A DNA stretch of 64,000 nt from Massariosphaeria phaeospora (Eukaryota > Ascomycota > Dothideomycetes > Pleosporales), in contig JAADJZ010000007.1 of NCBI GenBank assembly GCA_011032825.1, positions 1,674,001 through 1,738,000 of the forward strand. The letters are read 5' to 3'. This document shows positions 1 through 10,461 of the stretch, piece by piece; the first letter of the stretch is position 1; every line of letters begins with the position of its first letter. The notes under the pieces were generated by a model. It made no database searches and was not told where the DNA came from. It saw only the letters and a program-made list of their open reading frames with translations. Position numbers and translations under genes: made by a program.

Positions 1-3000
1 GACAGCGTCGCAGCCGAAACGATTTCCGAATCGGCTACAGACCAACTTGGGGCAGATTTAGTCGAAGAATCCGACATGCTCGAAGAATCGCAACAAGCCG
101 AGCTTGAGACTATCCAGGAGCCGTTAAACGACGAAGGCGAACTCGATTCATTGCCAGCGACCATTTCTGAAGACCCTCTACCAGACCTGTCCGGTTCTGA
201 GGAAACCGCCCAGGCTCCAGACCCCGAGCAGCCCTTATCAACAAATGAGATCGGAGACCAGAGTGCTAGAGAGGAATCTGACGAACAGCCTGTACTGTGC
301 GACGCCGCTACGGACCAAGAAGAGCTTTCCGCGGAATCGGTGCCACCTCAGCCAGAAGAATCAAGTGAGACCGAACCAAATCTGGGCGATGGTGATGTGA
401 CAGAGAACTTGGAGTCCGACGATTCCGTTACATGTCAAACGAATGAAGAAGTTTCAGAACCTGTGTCAGACGACATTGTACTAGAGGACGGCACAAACTC
501 GGGAAACGAAGAAATTGACCAGATTCCTGGTGACACGAGTGGTGCCTCTGACAACGCTGCGGTTGAAGAGCTGGACAAACCTTCTGAGCCAGCATTGAAC
601 GATGTCGACGTTGAATCAAGATCCCAAAACGCGGACGAACAGGATATTGACGCGGGCTCAGGAACTCCGATAAAGATATCTGATGCGCTAGAAGTTGAGA
701 GTGGGGATAATGTTGGCGATATTTCGCCGCCGGATCTCGAGATCAACAATGATACTGGAACGGACAGCCAGGTGCCTGTCAGTTCAAGCGAAATCGAACT
801 CACTGAGGAAGTGTCTCACGAGAACTCTGATCCAATCCAACCCCCTTCGGAAGATTTGGAACCGCAAACCACCCAGGAACCAAGTCTCGAAGATCAGCTT
901 CCGCCAAACGCTCAAGACTCGACGGAGCTGCCGGATCTTGAGAATGACGACGACTGCAACGTCGATCTTGCAGATCCGGGTACAACTAATGAGTTGTCGG
1001 GCGGAGATCAGAATGATGCGGCGGAGGGGGAAGAACAAGAATCTGGAATCACAGAAGGAGCACAGGACGGCGATTCCGTTCCTGAGCAGACAGAGGAAAA
1101 CACCAGTGCTGAGGATAACCAGACAGAGCACGGATCGGCAGAAAAAACTGAGACCTCGGCTACTGACATGCCGGCTGAGGGCGCAACCGCCGAGGGTTCG
1201 GGGTTGCTCCCAGATGAACCTGTTCTGGAAAGCGACGCACAAGTAGACTGTGCACCAGAACAAGAGCCAGAGTCCCAGTCCGTGGAAGACCAGCCACAAG
1301 AAGAATTAGTAGGTTCCGGCAATGACCCCACTCCAGCGCCACTCAACGAGGCAGAGGAGTTCACCGGGAACATTGAGGAAGATACCACGCAGGACGCGCC
1401 AGTAGAGTCCACTCCCAATGACGAGGCGAGCGGACAAGAAACGGTTCCTGATCAGAATCCTCCAGACATACCAGAAGAAACCCCAGCCGTCACAGATTGC
1501 GACTCGACGCCAGAAAATGCCAATGAGCCCCCTAGCGACTCTGGGCCAACACAGGACTTGGAAGATGTCCAGCCAACAACTCCTGTTGAAGGCTCAGACA
1601 GTGACCCTTTTCCAGAAAAAGAAACGGAAGATGCCTCGGCGTCGGACCCTCCAGAACCACCGGTAGACGCTGCACTGGACTCGCCTCCCCTTGATGAGGG
1701 AATTCCACCTACAGAAAACCCCTCAGCTGAGCAGATCTCAACGGAAACTCCTGATCAGCCACCTCTTGCCGAGGGAGAAAGTCCGGAGAGTGCTTCTCCT
1801 GATGGGCCGGGCCCTACAGAACCCACTGGTGAGCCAGAGACGCAAGACGAAATCCCACAGCAGCCTGAGGGTAGTGCCCCGGAGACTTCAGAAGTCCAGC
1901 CAGCGGATACCATCGCTGACGCACCCTCAACGGAAGATACCGCTGCATCATGTCCGCAGCCCGAGGAGAAGGTGGAGGATGGCGTCGTGGAGTCTGATCC
2001 GGTAGCCGAAGAGCAGCAAGCGACTGACACATCTCCCGAGGTCGCCACAACGAATGATACCGAACATGCCTCGGACGAAACTGTGGAGCCGATTGACAAT
2101 AACCAATCTGGCGCGGTGCTGGACTCTGAACCATTCGCGGAGCCAGTGGAAAGCCCGAAGCCGGAGGAACCTCCCGAAGAATTACAGGTTGAAGTCGTGG
2201 AGCAGCTTCCCGAGGAGAATACTGAGGAGAAGGCTGAGGAGAAGGCTGAGGAGAAGGCTGAGGAGAAGGCTGAGGAGAAGGCTGAGGAGAAGGCTGAGGA
2301 AAACGTTGAGGAGAAAGTCGAAGAGAAAGTCGAGGAGAAGGTCGAGGAGAAGGTCGAGGAGAAGGTCGAGGAGAAGGTCGAGAAAATCTTAGAAGAGCTG
2401 AAGTTGGATGAACCTGAGCCTCCGAGCGAGCAGACCACTGATGCGCCCAAAGAAGCTCCACAGGATGCCGCTACGCTATCAGTCACACCCCCGAGCGAGC
2501 AGGCCACTGATGCGCCCAAAGAAGCTGAGCAGACCACTGATGCGTCCAAAGAAGCTGAGCAAGATGCCGTCCCACCCCCAGTCACACCCCCCAATGAGTC
2601 CGCAGTGGTAGACGAACCTACTGTTGAGTCGCCACGAGAGAAGAAACACCGCCGCCGACACTCCCAGTCTCACCGAGATAGCAAAAGCCACTCACATCGT
2701 CGACGCGAGAGTAATACTAGTGCGAACGAACATCCTTCACCGAATGGCATGGCCTTGCTCGCAGCTGCCAAGCTCGTAGGATCCGTGAGAAACAAACGGC
2801 GTGATAGTGTAGCCGAGAAGGAGCCCGGAAGGGGCAAGGACCGAGTTCGAGAGCTGGAAAAGGAGAAAGAAAGTAGCAGCAGCAAGGAACGTGCACACAG
2901 AGAACATCGATCGCATCGCCACCGCGAAAGAGGCGACGATAAGGAAAGCAAGCGTCGAGCACTCGAATTACGGGAAGAGGAAGTCGCAAGTCGCAAACGT

Positions 3001-4368
3001 CAAGAGGCCCGTCGCGCAGAGAAAGCAGGACTTGATCGGGAAGCAGAAGCTGTCAGAATCGCAGAGGACGAGGAACGGAGGCAAAAGCGGCGGGAAGAGC
3101 GGCGTGCGGAGAAGAAGGCTGACGACGATCGCAGAAAAGCAGAGGCAGAGCGCCTGAAAGCAGAAGAAGACGGGAGGATCGCAAAGGAGGAGGAGGAGAA
3201 GCAAGTGCGACGTGAGAAGCGCAGACAGCAGCGTGAGGCTGAAAAGGAAGCGCTGCGCTTAGAACACGAGCGGGCCGAGCAAGTTCAACGCGAAGAGGAC
3301 GAAGCTCGTCGGCTCCGCCGACAACGTAAAGCTGAGCGTGAGAAAGCAAAGTCAGCGCCTTCGAAATCCAAGCAGGTCAAGGAAGAAGTCTCAGAGCCCC
3401 GGGACGCTGCGCGTCGAGCAGCTGAAGAAGAGCCGGAGGCCGTACCACCATCACCGGTATCCCCTCGCGGTCCCACTAGACGAGACACAGGCACTAGCGA
3501 GCGTCGCCGAGAACCACCTCCGACTACGAGAAGGAATAGCCTCCTAGGCAGCTTCGGCCTCTTTGGGCGCTCGAAGACTGAGCCTGTTGTGCCCACCGCG
3601 AAACCTATCAAGCCCGTCAGCAAAGTTAGGACAGACCCCGTCGATAAAGGACCACCTAGTCTAGTCGGGATATTGCGGAAGGACAAGGACAGGTCCTCTA
3701 GTAGTCATCAGTCCTCGAACGGTAGCCGTGAACGAACTGATCGTCCACACCAAAGCCGTCGTCATTCGCAATCTCAACACCATCGACACAATTTCAAGTC
3801 AGCGGAGGAGGAGGCTCAATATCGAGCACGGAAAGAGGAGAAACGTGCTGCCCGGGCGAGAGAACGTGAGCGCGAGCTCGAGATGTCAGGTGGCCGAGAC
3901 GGCGGTGTATCTTTTGGCGTTTCAGTGAACAACGCGCCCCCACCACCGCCGCCCGAAGCCACCGCGCCCGAGGAGAAAAGCCCAGAACAATGCGACGAGC
4001 GACCCCGTTCGCCCTTGATAGACGATGCTGCCGCCGTAGTCGGCCTAGCCTCCACATCCTCGACCGAGCGCCGCGAGCGTCGTCGCACAAGCCGCCGCGT
4101 GTCCGTCGTCGAGCACGACCGACCCAAGAGCCGCCGCATCTCCGTCACGGAGAAAGACCGGCCTAAAAGTCGCCGCATGTCTGTCACCGAGAAAGAGCGG
4201 CCCGTGAGTCGCCGTACTGAATCGGATCGGCCGCGCACAAGAGGCCATGGAGACGACGCTCGGCCGCGGCCGAAGCGGAGTGAAACGGATAAGAGTGGCC
4301 GGCATAAGAAGAAGGAGGAGGGGGGGCTGAAGGCGCTGTTTGGGGGATTGAAGCGCATTGTAGGATGA
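1..4368 (+). CDS. Large acidic-to-basic low-complexity protein, 5' partial
   Basis: The frame is open from base 1, so the start lies outside the window; the first in-window Met is at 76 and about 1,455 residues are visible. I do not recognise the family. The N-terminal 700 residues are rich in Glu, Asp, Pro, Ser and Thr and look disordered. Next comes an array of four-residue EEKA/EEKV repeats (2213-2386), then two and a half copies of a PSEQTTDAPKEA-like unit. From about 2640 the protein turns basic, with a long Arg/Glu/Lys helix of coiled-coil type (2930-3350). Near the C-terminus three copies of a R-R-x-S-V-T-E-K-D-R-P-K-S unit (4096-4200) precede a short Gly/Leu/Lys amphipathic end. Eight RRxS motifs suggest basophilic kinase sites. 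No catalytic domain is visible; a scaffold or cortical protein is a guess. The antisense ORFs here are shadows of this composition. Confidence 0.8.
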   Translation, partial: DSVAAETISESATDQLGADLVEESDMLEESQQAELETIQEPLNDEGELDSLPATISEDPLPDLSGSEETAQAPDPEQPLSTNEIGDQSAREESDEQPVLCDAATDQEELSAESVPPQPEESSETEPNLGDGDVTENLESDDSVTCQTNEEVSEPVSDDIVLEDGTNSGNEEIDQIPGDTSGASDNAAVEELDKPSEPALNDVDVESRSQNADEQDIDAGSGTPIKISDALEVESGDNVGDISPPDLEINNDTGTDSQVPVSSSEIELTEEVSHENSDPIQPPSEDLEPQTTQEPSLEDQLPPNAQDSTELPDLENDDDCNVDLADPGTTNELSGGDQNDAAEGEEQESGITEGAQDGDSVPEQTEENTSAEDNQTEHGSAEKTETSATDMPAEGATAEGSGLLPDEPVLESDAQVDCAPEQEPESQSVEDQPQEELVGSGNDPTPAPLNEAEEFTGNIEEDTTQDAPVESTPNDEASGQETVPDQNPPDIPEETPAVTDCDSTPENANEPPSDSGPTQDLEDVQPTTPVEGSDSDPFPEKETEDASASDPPEPPVDAALDSPPLDEGIPPTENPSAEQISTETPDQPPLAEGESPESASPDGPGPTEPTGEPETQDEIPQQPEGSAPETSEVQPADTIADAPSTEDTAASCPQPEEKVEDGVVESDPVAEEQQATDTSPEVATTNDTEHASDETVEPIDNNQSGAVLDSEPFAEPVESPKPEEPPEELQVEVVEQLPEENTEEKAEEKAEEKAEEKAEEKAEEKAEENVEEKVEEKVEEKVEEKVEEKVEEKVEKILEELKLDEPEPPSEQTTDAPKEAPQDAATLSVTPPSEQATDAPKEAEQTTDASKEAEQDAVPPPVTPPNESAVVDEPTVESPREKKHRRRHSQSHRDSKSHSHRRRESNTSANEHPSPNGMALLAAAKLVGSVRNKRRDSVAEKEPGRGKDRVRELEKEKESSSSKERAHREHRSHRHRERGDDKESKRRALELREEEVASRKRQEARRAEKAGLDREAEAVRIAEDEERRQKRREERRAEKKADDDRRKAEAERLKAEEDGRIAKEEEEKQVRREKRRQQREAEKEALRLEHERAEQVQREEDEARRLRRQRKAEREKAKSAPSKSKQVKEEVSEPRDAARRAAEEEPEAVPPSPVSPRGPTRRDTGTSERRREPPPTTRRNSLLGSFGLFGRSKTEPVVPTAKPIKPVSKVRTDPVDKGPPSLVGILRKDKDRSSSSHQSSNGSRERTDRPHQSRRHSQSQHHRHNFKSAEEEAQYRARKEEKRAARARERERELEMSGGRDGGVSFGVSVNNAPPPPPPEATAPEEKSPEQCDERPRSPLIDDAAAVVGLASTSSTERRERRRTSRRVSVVEHDRPKSRRISVTEKDRPKSRRMSVTEKERPVSRRTESDRPRTRGHGDDARPRPKRSETDKSGRHKKKEEGGLKALFGGLKRIVG
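2213..2386 (+). repeat. 12-bp tandem repeat coding EEKA then EEKV
   Basis: About 14 units of a 12-base repeat (GAGGAGAAGGCT and variants) stand in frame. Six EEKA units are followed by one EENV and six EEKV units. Blocks of identical variants next to each other indicate local expansion of each variant. The coded peptide should be one charged helix. Confidence 0.95.
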
Positions 4369-4986
4369 GCGGAGCGGAGCGGAGCGGGGTTTTTTATACG
4401 ATATGATGTTATGCGCTGCTAGAATTGGGAGGGTCTTGGGATGGGAGGGACGGAGGATACATGGAGGGTTCTTCATTGAGCGGCGTTTGGGGGTGCTATA
4501 TACCATTGCTTGTGCGTGTGCTTGAAGTCTCCTATGTCTTGGGTTGTATTGCGGTTTGGGCGGCAGAGTGCTTTTAGTATGATGGATGTATGCTTTTACG
4601 AGTGTTTTTCACAGAGCAGAAGGTCTGTGGCTGAGGTGCTGCGAGCTTTCTTCATGGAAATGGCGGTATCATCGAGGATGACGATTTAATGAAATACCTT
4701 TATACATACGTTGATAATTGGTTACCTGTTGTTGGTGTTGTGACTCTGAGTCGTTTTGTTTTTCGAGTCTCGTTGTGGACGTCCTGGATACGATTTCATA
4801 CCTCTGTCATCACTGGTCCAGGATAGATGATTGCATATCTGCTGCATAAAGTTGGGTAAACAGACTAAATATGGACATGAGCTGGAGTCGTAAGCACTGA
4901 TACGTAGGTGATGATACCGAGAAAAACTTTGAAGATTATTGACATTAGAAAGGGACGGGTATGTTGTTTATATAGATACGAAAAGC
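4369..4986. other. Intergenic, convergent 3' ends
   Basis: The stretch between two convergent genes begins with a short GGAGC tandem run (4367-4388) and a T run. No ORF or RNA could be supported. Confidence 0.6.
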
Positions 4987-6150
4987 TCACGCCCGCTGAC
5001 TATGAAAGCTTCGATGTTGATGGGTATCGGGCCACGGATATCGGATTACCGACTCTTCCTGTCCGCGCAATCTCAGTACCAATCTTACACCGCTGTGAGC
5101 CTGGATCTTCTTCGCTGTCTCGATCCAAACATTGTCGATGCTAGCAACAATTGGAACCATGTCTTTGTGACTCGATACAGCGACTTCTTGGGTGCAGTCG
5201 ATCTCGACATGGCCGTAGCGAGCGCATTGCTCGCATCGTCCACTCATTTCTGCGGCCAAAATCTCCTTGAGTGCCAAGATGGCTTCTTCTCCACGAATCC
5301 TGAGCAAAGGGAACGTGGCGTTCATGAAAGACCAGTCACCTTGTAATTGGCTGTCCCAAGCGTGTCGCCAGAGCGTTCCAAGTACAAGAACGACCAAGGT
5401 GTAGACCGCGTCATTTGCACCGTTGTGCAGATGGAGGGAGACGCAGTTGTAAGCAGCCATTAGTCTTGCAAGGCCGGGCTTCTTGTCGCCAAATCTTGAG
5501 TGGATAGGCTGGGCGTCTGCGACAGACATGACTGTACCGAGCTTATCGAGGTCAAGGCCGATCGACTCTCTCAGGTACCTCTCCTCTTGGCTCCAATCCT
5601 GCACGACGAAGATGATCCGCCGGTAGATTGGTTCTTTCCCGTCGCCATCGCCATAAAGGCCTTCTTCCATGGCTTGGGGGTCCAGGATTTGGAGATCATT
5701 GGCGAGAGCGTCCGCCAGACCATCTCGGTCGATCACAGTTGTGTTTCCGAACTCGAACTTGTCGCCAGCCATCAATCGTCGTTTGCGGGAATCCAGTCTG
5801 TTGGACTCGATACCCACCGAGTCGCTCATGAGGTAATGCGTCGCGCGCATTTTGCTCACCCAGGCAGCTCCGTTCTCACCAGGCACGATGTCACGGATCT
5901 CGCGCGTGTCCAAGGTACTGAGCCCGACCTCGAGAAGTTTTCTGTGGCATGCGTGCTCTTTTGGTAGGAAACCACCCGACTCCACGTCGAGGGAGACAAA
6001 CACGACATCTAGGCGGTCACTGTCATTTGTTAGTCTGATCAATACAGTGAGCAGCTGGGGAAGTCGGTGGACTCACTGTGCGACGCCGCCGAGGTTCAAA
6101 GATCGTGCGATGGTCTCACGTCCGCTCTCTTGATTTAATGCGGGTGTCAT
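4987..6150 (-). CDS. Gfd2/YDR514C-like DEDDh 3'-5' exonuclease domain protein
   Basis: Two exons (6150-6077, 6019-4987) with a 57-base GTGAGT...CAG intron give 368 residues. The upstream exon is needed because the second exon has no ATG at its head, and the phase fits exactly. The exonuclease fold is seen in SLDVES (D36, E38; first acidic pair), a following conserved GLSTLDTR strand, and the late LHLHNGANDA motif with the His and Asp of DEDDh enzymes. The middle carries ERYLRESIGLDL, a likely source of the third acidic residue. A C-terminal segment has CEQCARYGH, a possible half zinc knuckle. Fungal members of this family often occur in many copies; the substrate is unknown. Nuclease activity is inferred from the motifs. 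Confidence 0.75.
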
Positions 6151-6802
6151 AGTGGTAAAATTGAAGTTTGAGGGGTTGACACTAAGTAGAGGTGTCGAAT
6201 GCAGGTTGACCTAGTTGGGGGAATTTATAGGGTAGGAAATCTAGTGAGCCTTATATAAGAGACAGTAACAGGGATTGCCTTTCCCACTGCCATCGCCTGA
6301 CCAGTAGTGCTTCGACAGGCGGTCAGGCGTATGGAGCCCCGTGTGAAAGAGGGCGCTCATGTCGCCTAGTGAACGGTACCTCATCACTGTAGAGATTGGC
6401 TCGCTTATGCCTTGCTCATATAGCTGCACCGCTTATTTCAGTGGGAAATGACAAATAACAAAACGATTGTTAGCAAATCTTCGAGGGTTAAAGGTGACCT
6501 TGAGGCATGGCTCGTGGTTATACTAGAGTTTGTGGTGCTACTGAAGCTCTATCGAGTATACTGAAGCACATCTGGTGCTACAATCACTGAATCTGGACAT
6601 CTTGGGCTGGTCTCCCCGGAAACGTAGGTTCGTGAAGTTGTGAAGAAGTTGGGAGTTCGTGCAGTGGAGTTGACGCCGCCAAGAGATGCCTGACTAATCG
6701 CCGCTATCTCCGCCATCAGCGACCGCTCAACACCAGGTCCCAAAAGCAAGCATGAGGCCGCCTTGAAACTTCGTAGAGCCCTTGCGGCTACGCTCACGGA
6801 AC
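6151..6802. other. Divergent intergenic region
   Basis: Shared upstream region of the exonuclease-like gene (leftward) and the Rho-like GTPase gene (rightward). No ORF, repeat or RNA was supported. Confidence 0.5.
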
Positions 6803-7536
6803 ATGGATCCCACACTATCTCCTCCAGAAGTCAGGGTTCTTTTACTGGGCGATGCGGAGGTCGGAAAGTCAACCTTTCTCTCGTGAGTCTCTCTCCGCCG
6901 CGACGCTCGAGCTGCCGGCCTGCAACGACTCCGCGGCATTAGCATTGAGAAACTACAATAAAACCAACGTGTAATTAATGCTTCCATAGTCGCCTGTCCC
7001 TCGGCATCCGACCGCACGATGACGATTCGCTCCCCCCGTACGAGCTGCCCAAGCTTCGCGACATGGACCAGCCCTTCACCTTCAACATATCGCTCTACGC
7101 GCGCCCGTACACTCTCAATTTCTACGACACTGCCTCGCCGATGAACTATACTCTCCTCCAACCCTCGTTCATAATCCTCTGCTACGACATCTCCAAGCGC
7201 TCCACAATGCAATCCGTGCGCGAACACTGGAGCAAGATCGTCAACACACACTTCAACTACGATGAAGCGCTGCCAGTCATGGTGTTAGGGTTGAAGCGCG
7301 ACATGCGGCGCGAGTGGACAGAGGAGGAGAAGAAGGATGGCGGGAGAGGGGAAAGCGTGATGCCACAGGAGGGGCTGGGCCTCGCACAGGAGCTGTTGTG
7401 CGATCGCTATGCTGAGTGTAGTGCGCTTACGGGGGAGCTGTGCAGAGAGGTACTTGAAGATGTAGCGAGGACTTGCGCGAGGACGACTACGGAGAAGGGA
7501 GCGAAGACAGATCCTACATCGTGCAACGTGATGTAG
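6803..7536 (+). CDS. Rho-like small GTPase with degenerate switch II and CAAX box
   Basis: Two exons (6803-6882, 6990-7536) joined through a 107-base GTGAGT...TAG intron in phase 2 give 208 residues. The P-loop GDAEVGKST (residues 16-24) is intact and lies in the short first exon. G3, normally DTAGQE, reads DTASPMNY (D73), so the invariant Gly and the catalytic Gln are missing. G4 is GLKRD (127-131), the Rho-type variant of TKxD, and G5 is CSALTG. The protein ends in CNVM, a CAAX prenylation signal, so it should sit on membranes. Loss of G3 residues resembles Rnd/RhoH-type GTPases that bind but do not hydrolyse GTP; that behaviour is inference. The gene is convergent with the next one, with 201 bases between. 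Confidence 0.85.
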
Positions 7537-7737
7537 GTCGTTGGATTTTGTATAGTACATCTTCCTTACCACCACCATTTCAATTGTAGACGCCAACTCC
7601 ACTTTCGCCGTTTTCAGTCCAACCTCTCTTCCCCCGCCCCCATTCATATCATACCCCCATAGCATATCTTGTCCCCTATCGAACTTCATACACCATGAGG
7701 ATCCTCCAGCCCAGGTACTGGATGTCTAGCCGTCTTC

Positions 7738-8676
7738 TTACAGCTTGCCCGGCGGGGACGGCAGATAGTCTGATGATCCACAGGGGGTATCGTCACACTC
7801 CATCTCCTCCTCATCCTCCTCCGTATCCCAACAGGCCGCCCTTTCCTCCTCCATGGCCCTCTTCATGTCTTGGACCCAGTTTTGCCATGTCAGTTTGAGG
7901 GATGGGCTGACCTCTGCCCCTTCAGTGAAGCAATAGTAGAAATTGCGATGCTCTTTGTAACCCGTCTCTCCCCTGTACTTGGGATTAGGGCCATTCGGCA
8001 GAACCGCAACTTTGGCGAAAAGAATTTCTCCTTTTGGGCCACGGCAGCTTTCCAGAAGCGAGAGGGAATTGTCACGATAGCAGAGGTAGACCGACTTGTT
8101 CTTGGCGATATGACGGAAGCAGATCGCGGCGCCGTTGGTGCGGAACATCTTGGGTAGGAAGGCGACTTCGAGACGTCCCTCTGGAATTTCATCGCCCTCA
8201 GGCATCTCGATTCCGTGCAGTGGGTCATGGCTAGTAACAGATCCGATGTAACCGTGTTGGACTAACTTCAACTGGTGCCAAAGCTCCGAGAGAGGCATGA
8301 TGTACTCCGCATAGTGAAAGATTATGATTTCTTGGCGATAGGAGCGGTACTGATGAAGAATGAGACTGGTTTTGATCTCGAGACGCTTGTGCGGCTTGCT
8401 GAGGGTAGTCGGAATAGCGGGCGCGGTCATAACAGTACTGATCTCCTTGAGTCCACTGCGGTTTCCAGTCATCTGAGGGGCAGCGAGCGATAGCGGAGTA
8501 GGGAGGGCTTCAACCTGGTCATCTTGCGCGATCATACCAGGACTGATATCCTCGGGTTCACTGCGGTTTCCGATCGTCTGAGGGGCAGCGAGCGATAGCG
8601 AAGTAGGGAGGGCTTCAACCTGGTCATCTTGCGCGGCATCGGTCGAATTGACGGGGAGAAGCGATGAGCTGAGCAT
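7738..8676 (-). CDS. Hypothetical protein with internal 35-residue duplication
   Basis: A single-exon ORF of 312 residues that I cannot assign to a family. The N-terminus holds two 35-residue copies (AQDDQVEALPT...) from a 105-base tandem duplication. The middle and C-terminus (about 100-285) look globular, with alternating hydrophobic and aromatic segments and KNKSVYLCYRDNSLSLLES as the best-ordered stretch. The end is acidic (EEDEEEMECDD). No signal peptide or membrane segment is seen. The intact frame and codon use support a real gene. Confidence 0.65.
   Translation of the reverse strand: MLSSSLLPVNSTDAAQDDQVEALPTSLSLAAPQTIGNRSEPEDISPGMIAQDDQVEALPTPLSLAAPQMTGNRSGLKEISTVMTAPAIPTTLSKPHKRLEIKTSLILHQYRSYRQEIIIFHYAEYIMPLSELWHQLKLVQHGYIGSVTSHDPLHGIEMPEGDEIPEGRLEVAFLPKMFRTNGAAICFRHIAKNKSVYLCYRDNSLSLLESCRGPKGEILFAKVAVLPNGPNPKYRGETGYKEHRNFYYCFTEGAEVSPSLKLTWQNWVQDMKRAMEEERAACWDTEEDEEEMECDDTPCGSSDYLPSPPGKL
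8422..8631 (-). repeat. 105-bp tandem duplication inside a CDS
   Basis: Two adjacent units (about 8422-8526 and 8527-8631) share a 105-base period. The half nearest the downstream unit boundary is almost identical, with only one mismatch over about 55 bases, while the other half has diverged. The period is a multiple of three, so the frame is kept. Confidence 0.9.
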
Positions 8677-10461
8677 GATTCAGACAACCTATTGGGTTCA
8701 CGTTAATAGCCGTCGCCTCACGTCCAAAAGTTTCTTCTTCAGTGGAGGGTGGGGTAAGGAGTAAGGAACGTTGGACAGGAAACGCGATTTTTATTAGGGC
8801 CCGGGCGGCAGCGCGTTTGGCTGGCATCGCAACGCGCTGCCACGTGTGAGAGAAGTTCACATCCGTCCGTGGTGAAGAGAGAGAACTTTCACTGTGGTGA
8901 GACGCTGGCATCGCCTCTGACTGGTCAACTGTCGTGCCAACAGGACCAACTTCTTCTCACCGCCTGCAGACCTCGAAGCTCTCTCTGGTACTGCCGCGTG
9001 GAGTTACTTTCACTGTGTCTCATTTCTTGCACGTCGACTCCAGAGAACGTCTGCGCTTGGGCCAAAGCTGATGGGACAACAAGCGCTTTGATTGGAGCAG
9101 ATAAAACCCATCACAGACATGGAGAGCGCCATCTGCCTGGTGGTCGGGTTGACAGAGAGCAACTCGGTGTGCCTATCTTCTTCCTCGTCATCCGAAGTCA
9201 TGGTAGATCTTTTGAGGTGACCTAGGGTGTTCAGGAAGAAGGTTACCAGAGAAGGGTGTTCAGCTGACTTGGCACTAGGCTTCTCTAATGTCCTTTTTGT
9301 GACGATGTAGAAGTTGATAGCGATCTTGGGCTCCAATCGCTCGAACAGGGGCTTGAAGCATCTCGTCCAATCTGACGAGTTATGCGCTCGGGGACTTAGG
9401 ACTCGTTACTGTCAACAAGCAGCTCTAGCCGTTGCTGTAACTTGCAGAGTGAATGAAGCATGCCCAGGGAGGAGCGTTGTCAACAGGTACGTGGAACAGA
9501 ACTGCGGTGACGATGCCATACTAAAAGCGCGCTAGCGTCATGGTAGACACACCGCTCGAGTGCACTCGACCTCGGGAGGGTTGCATCATCTCCATCAACC
9601 ACCAGTGTCCCGGGCATAAGTGACGTTCTTTATAAGCGAATAATACTCTTCGTGAGACGAACTTCGATATGTGGCTCCAGCAAGCGCCCCTATGAAGATG
9701 GCGTGGGCGACGCCGAACTCCAGTCCGCCTCCCTACCCAAACGAAACGGTCCAGCATGCTCGATAGGAACAATGAGACGGTCGTAACGGGCTCTTCTCGA
9801 GAGCAATCAAACGCCCAGAACGAGAGATCTACCCCCCCTAGTCCCCAGGCCTACCCAACGCGAGCCGAAAGATGCGCCCGCTCTATTTTACGTTTCCGCC
9901 AGGGATCGTGATCCTCGTGGTCTATAGAGGAAAATTGCAGAAGATAGATGCGCCTGGAATCGACGGCAAAAGCAGGCGCGTGGCTGGTGAAGAACGTGTT
10001 GGCGCATCAGCTCAAGGCGTTGAATGCTGACAATATTCGTCGATAAAAACAGCGATAGCAAGGGAAACTGCAGCGTCAACATCGTGGCAGATGTTGGCGA
10101 TGTTGTGGAAGACGATAGTGAAGCCGCCAAAGAGGTTGGGTCAACGGCTACGGCTATATTGCCGACACTACTACTGGTATGTGTACATAACCCGGCTTGG
10201 GCATACCGTTACTTAAGTACTGGCAGTATATAAGGGTTTATGTATTTTCCGGATGTGGCCAAGTATCTCCGTCTATGGTCAATGAGATCTGAGCTTAGTG
10301 AATACATACCCAGGTAAAGAGTTTATCCGCCAGGTACGATCGTCTCTAATTTGGAGAATTACCCCGCAAAGCTTCTTTCCTCGTTTTGTTGTCATCTCTC
10401 TATACATACAGCACCCTTCCGCTATGTTGTTTTCCTCCTATCCCTTGGTCAACTTTTTATC
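8677..10461. other. Gene-poor region with palindrome and a possible relic ORF
   Basis: No complete gene could be built in this 1.8 kb. It holds a perfect 11-base inverted repeat (8807-8817 / 8831-8841) overlapping a CACGTG box. On the minus strand at 9010-9400 is an open stretch with protein-like composition (a CFKPLFERLEPK segment, then an acidic DDEEED patch), which may be an exon remnant or an unfound small gene. The right end is the GH115 promoter. Confidence 0.45.

Noticed and set aside
2213..2386. CRISPR-like array
   Set aside because: Contiguous 12-base coding repeats without spacers in a eukaryotic genome.
1755..2594. Long antisense ORFs rich in Ser/Phe or Pro/Ser repeats
   Set aside because: They mirror the 12-base EEK array and Glu-rich codons of the sense gene; no domain or start context.
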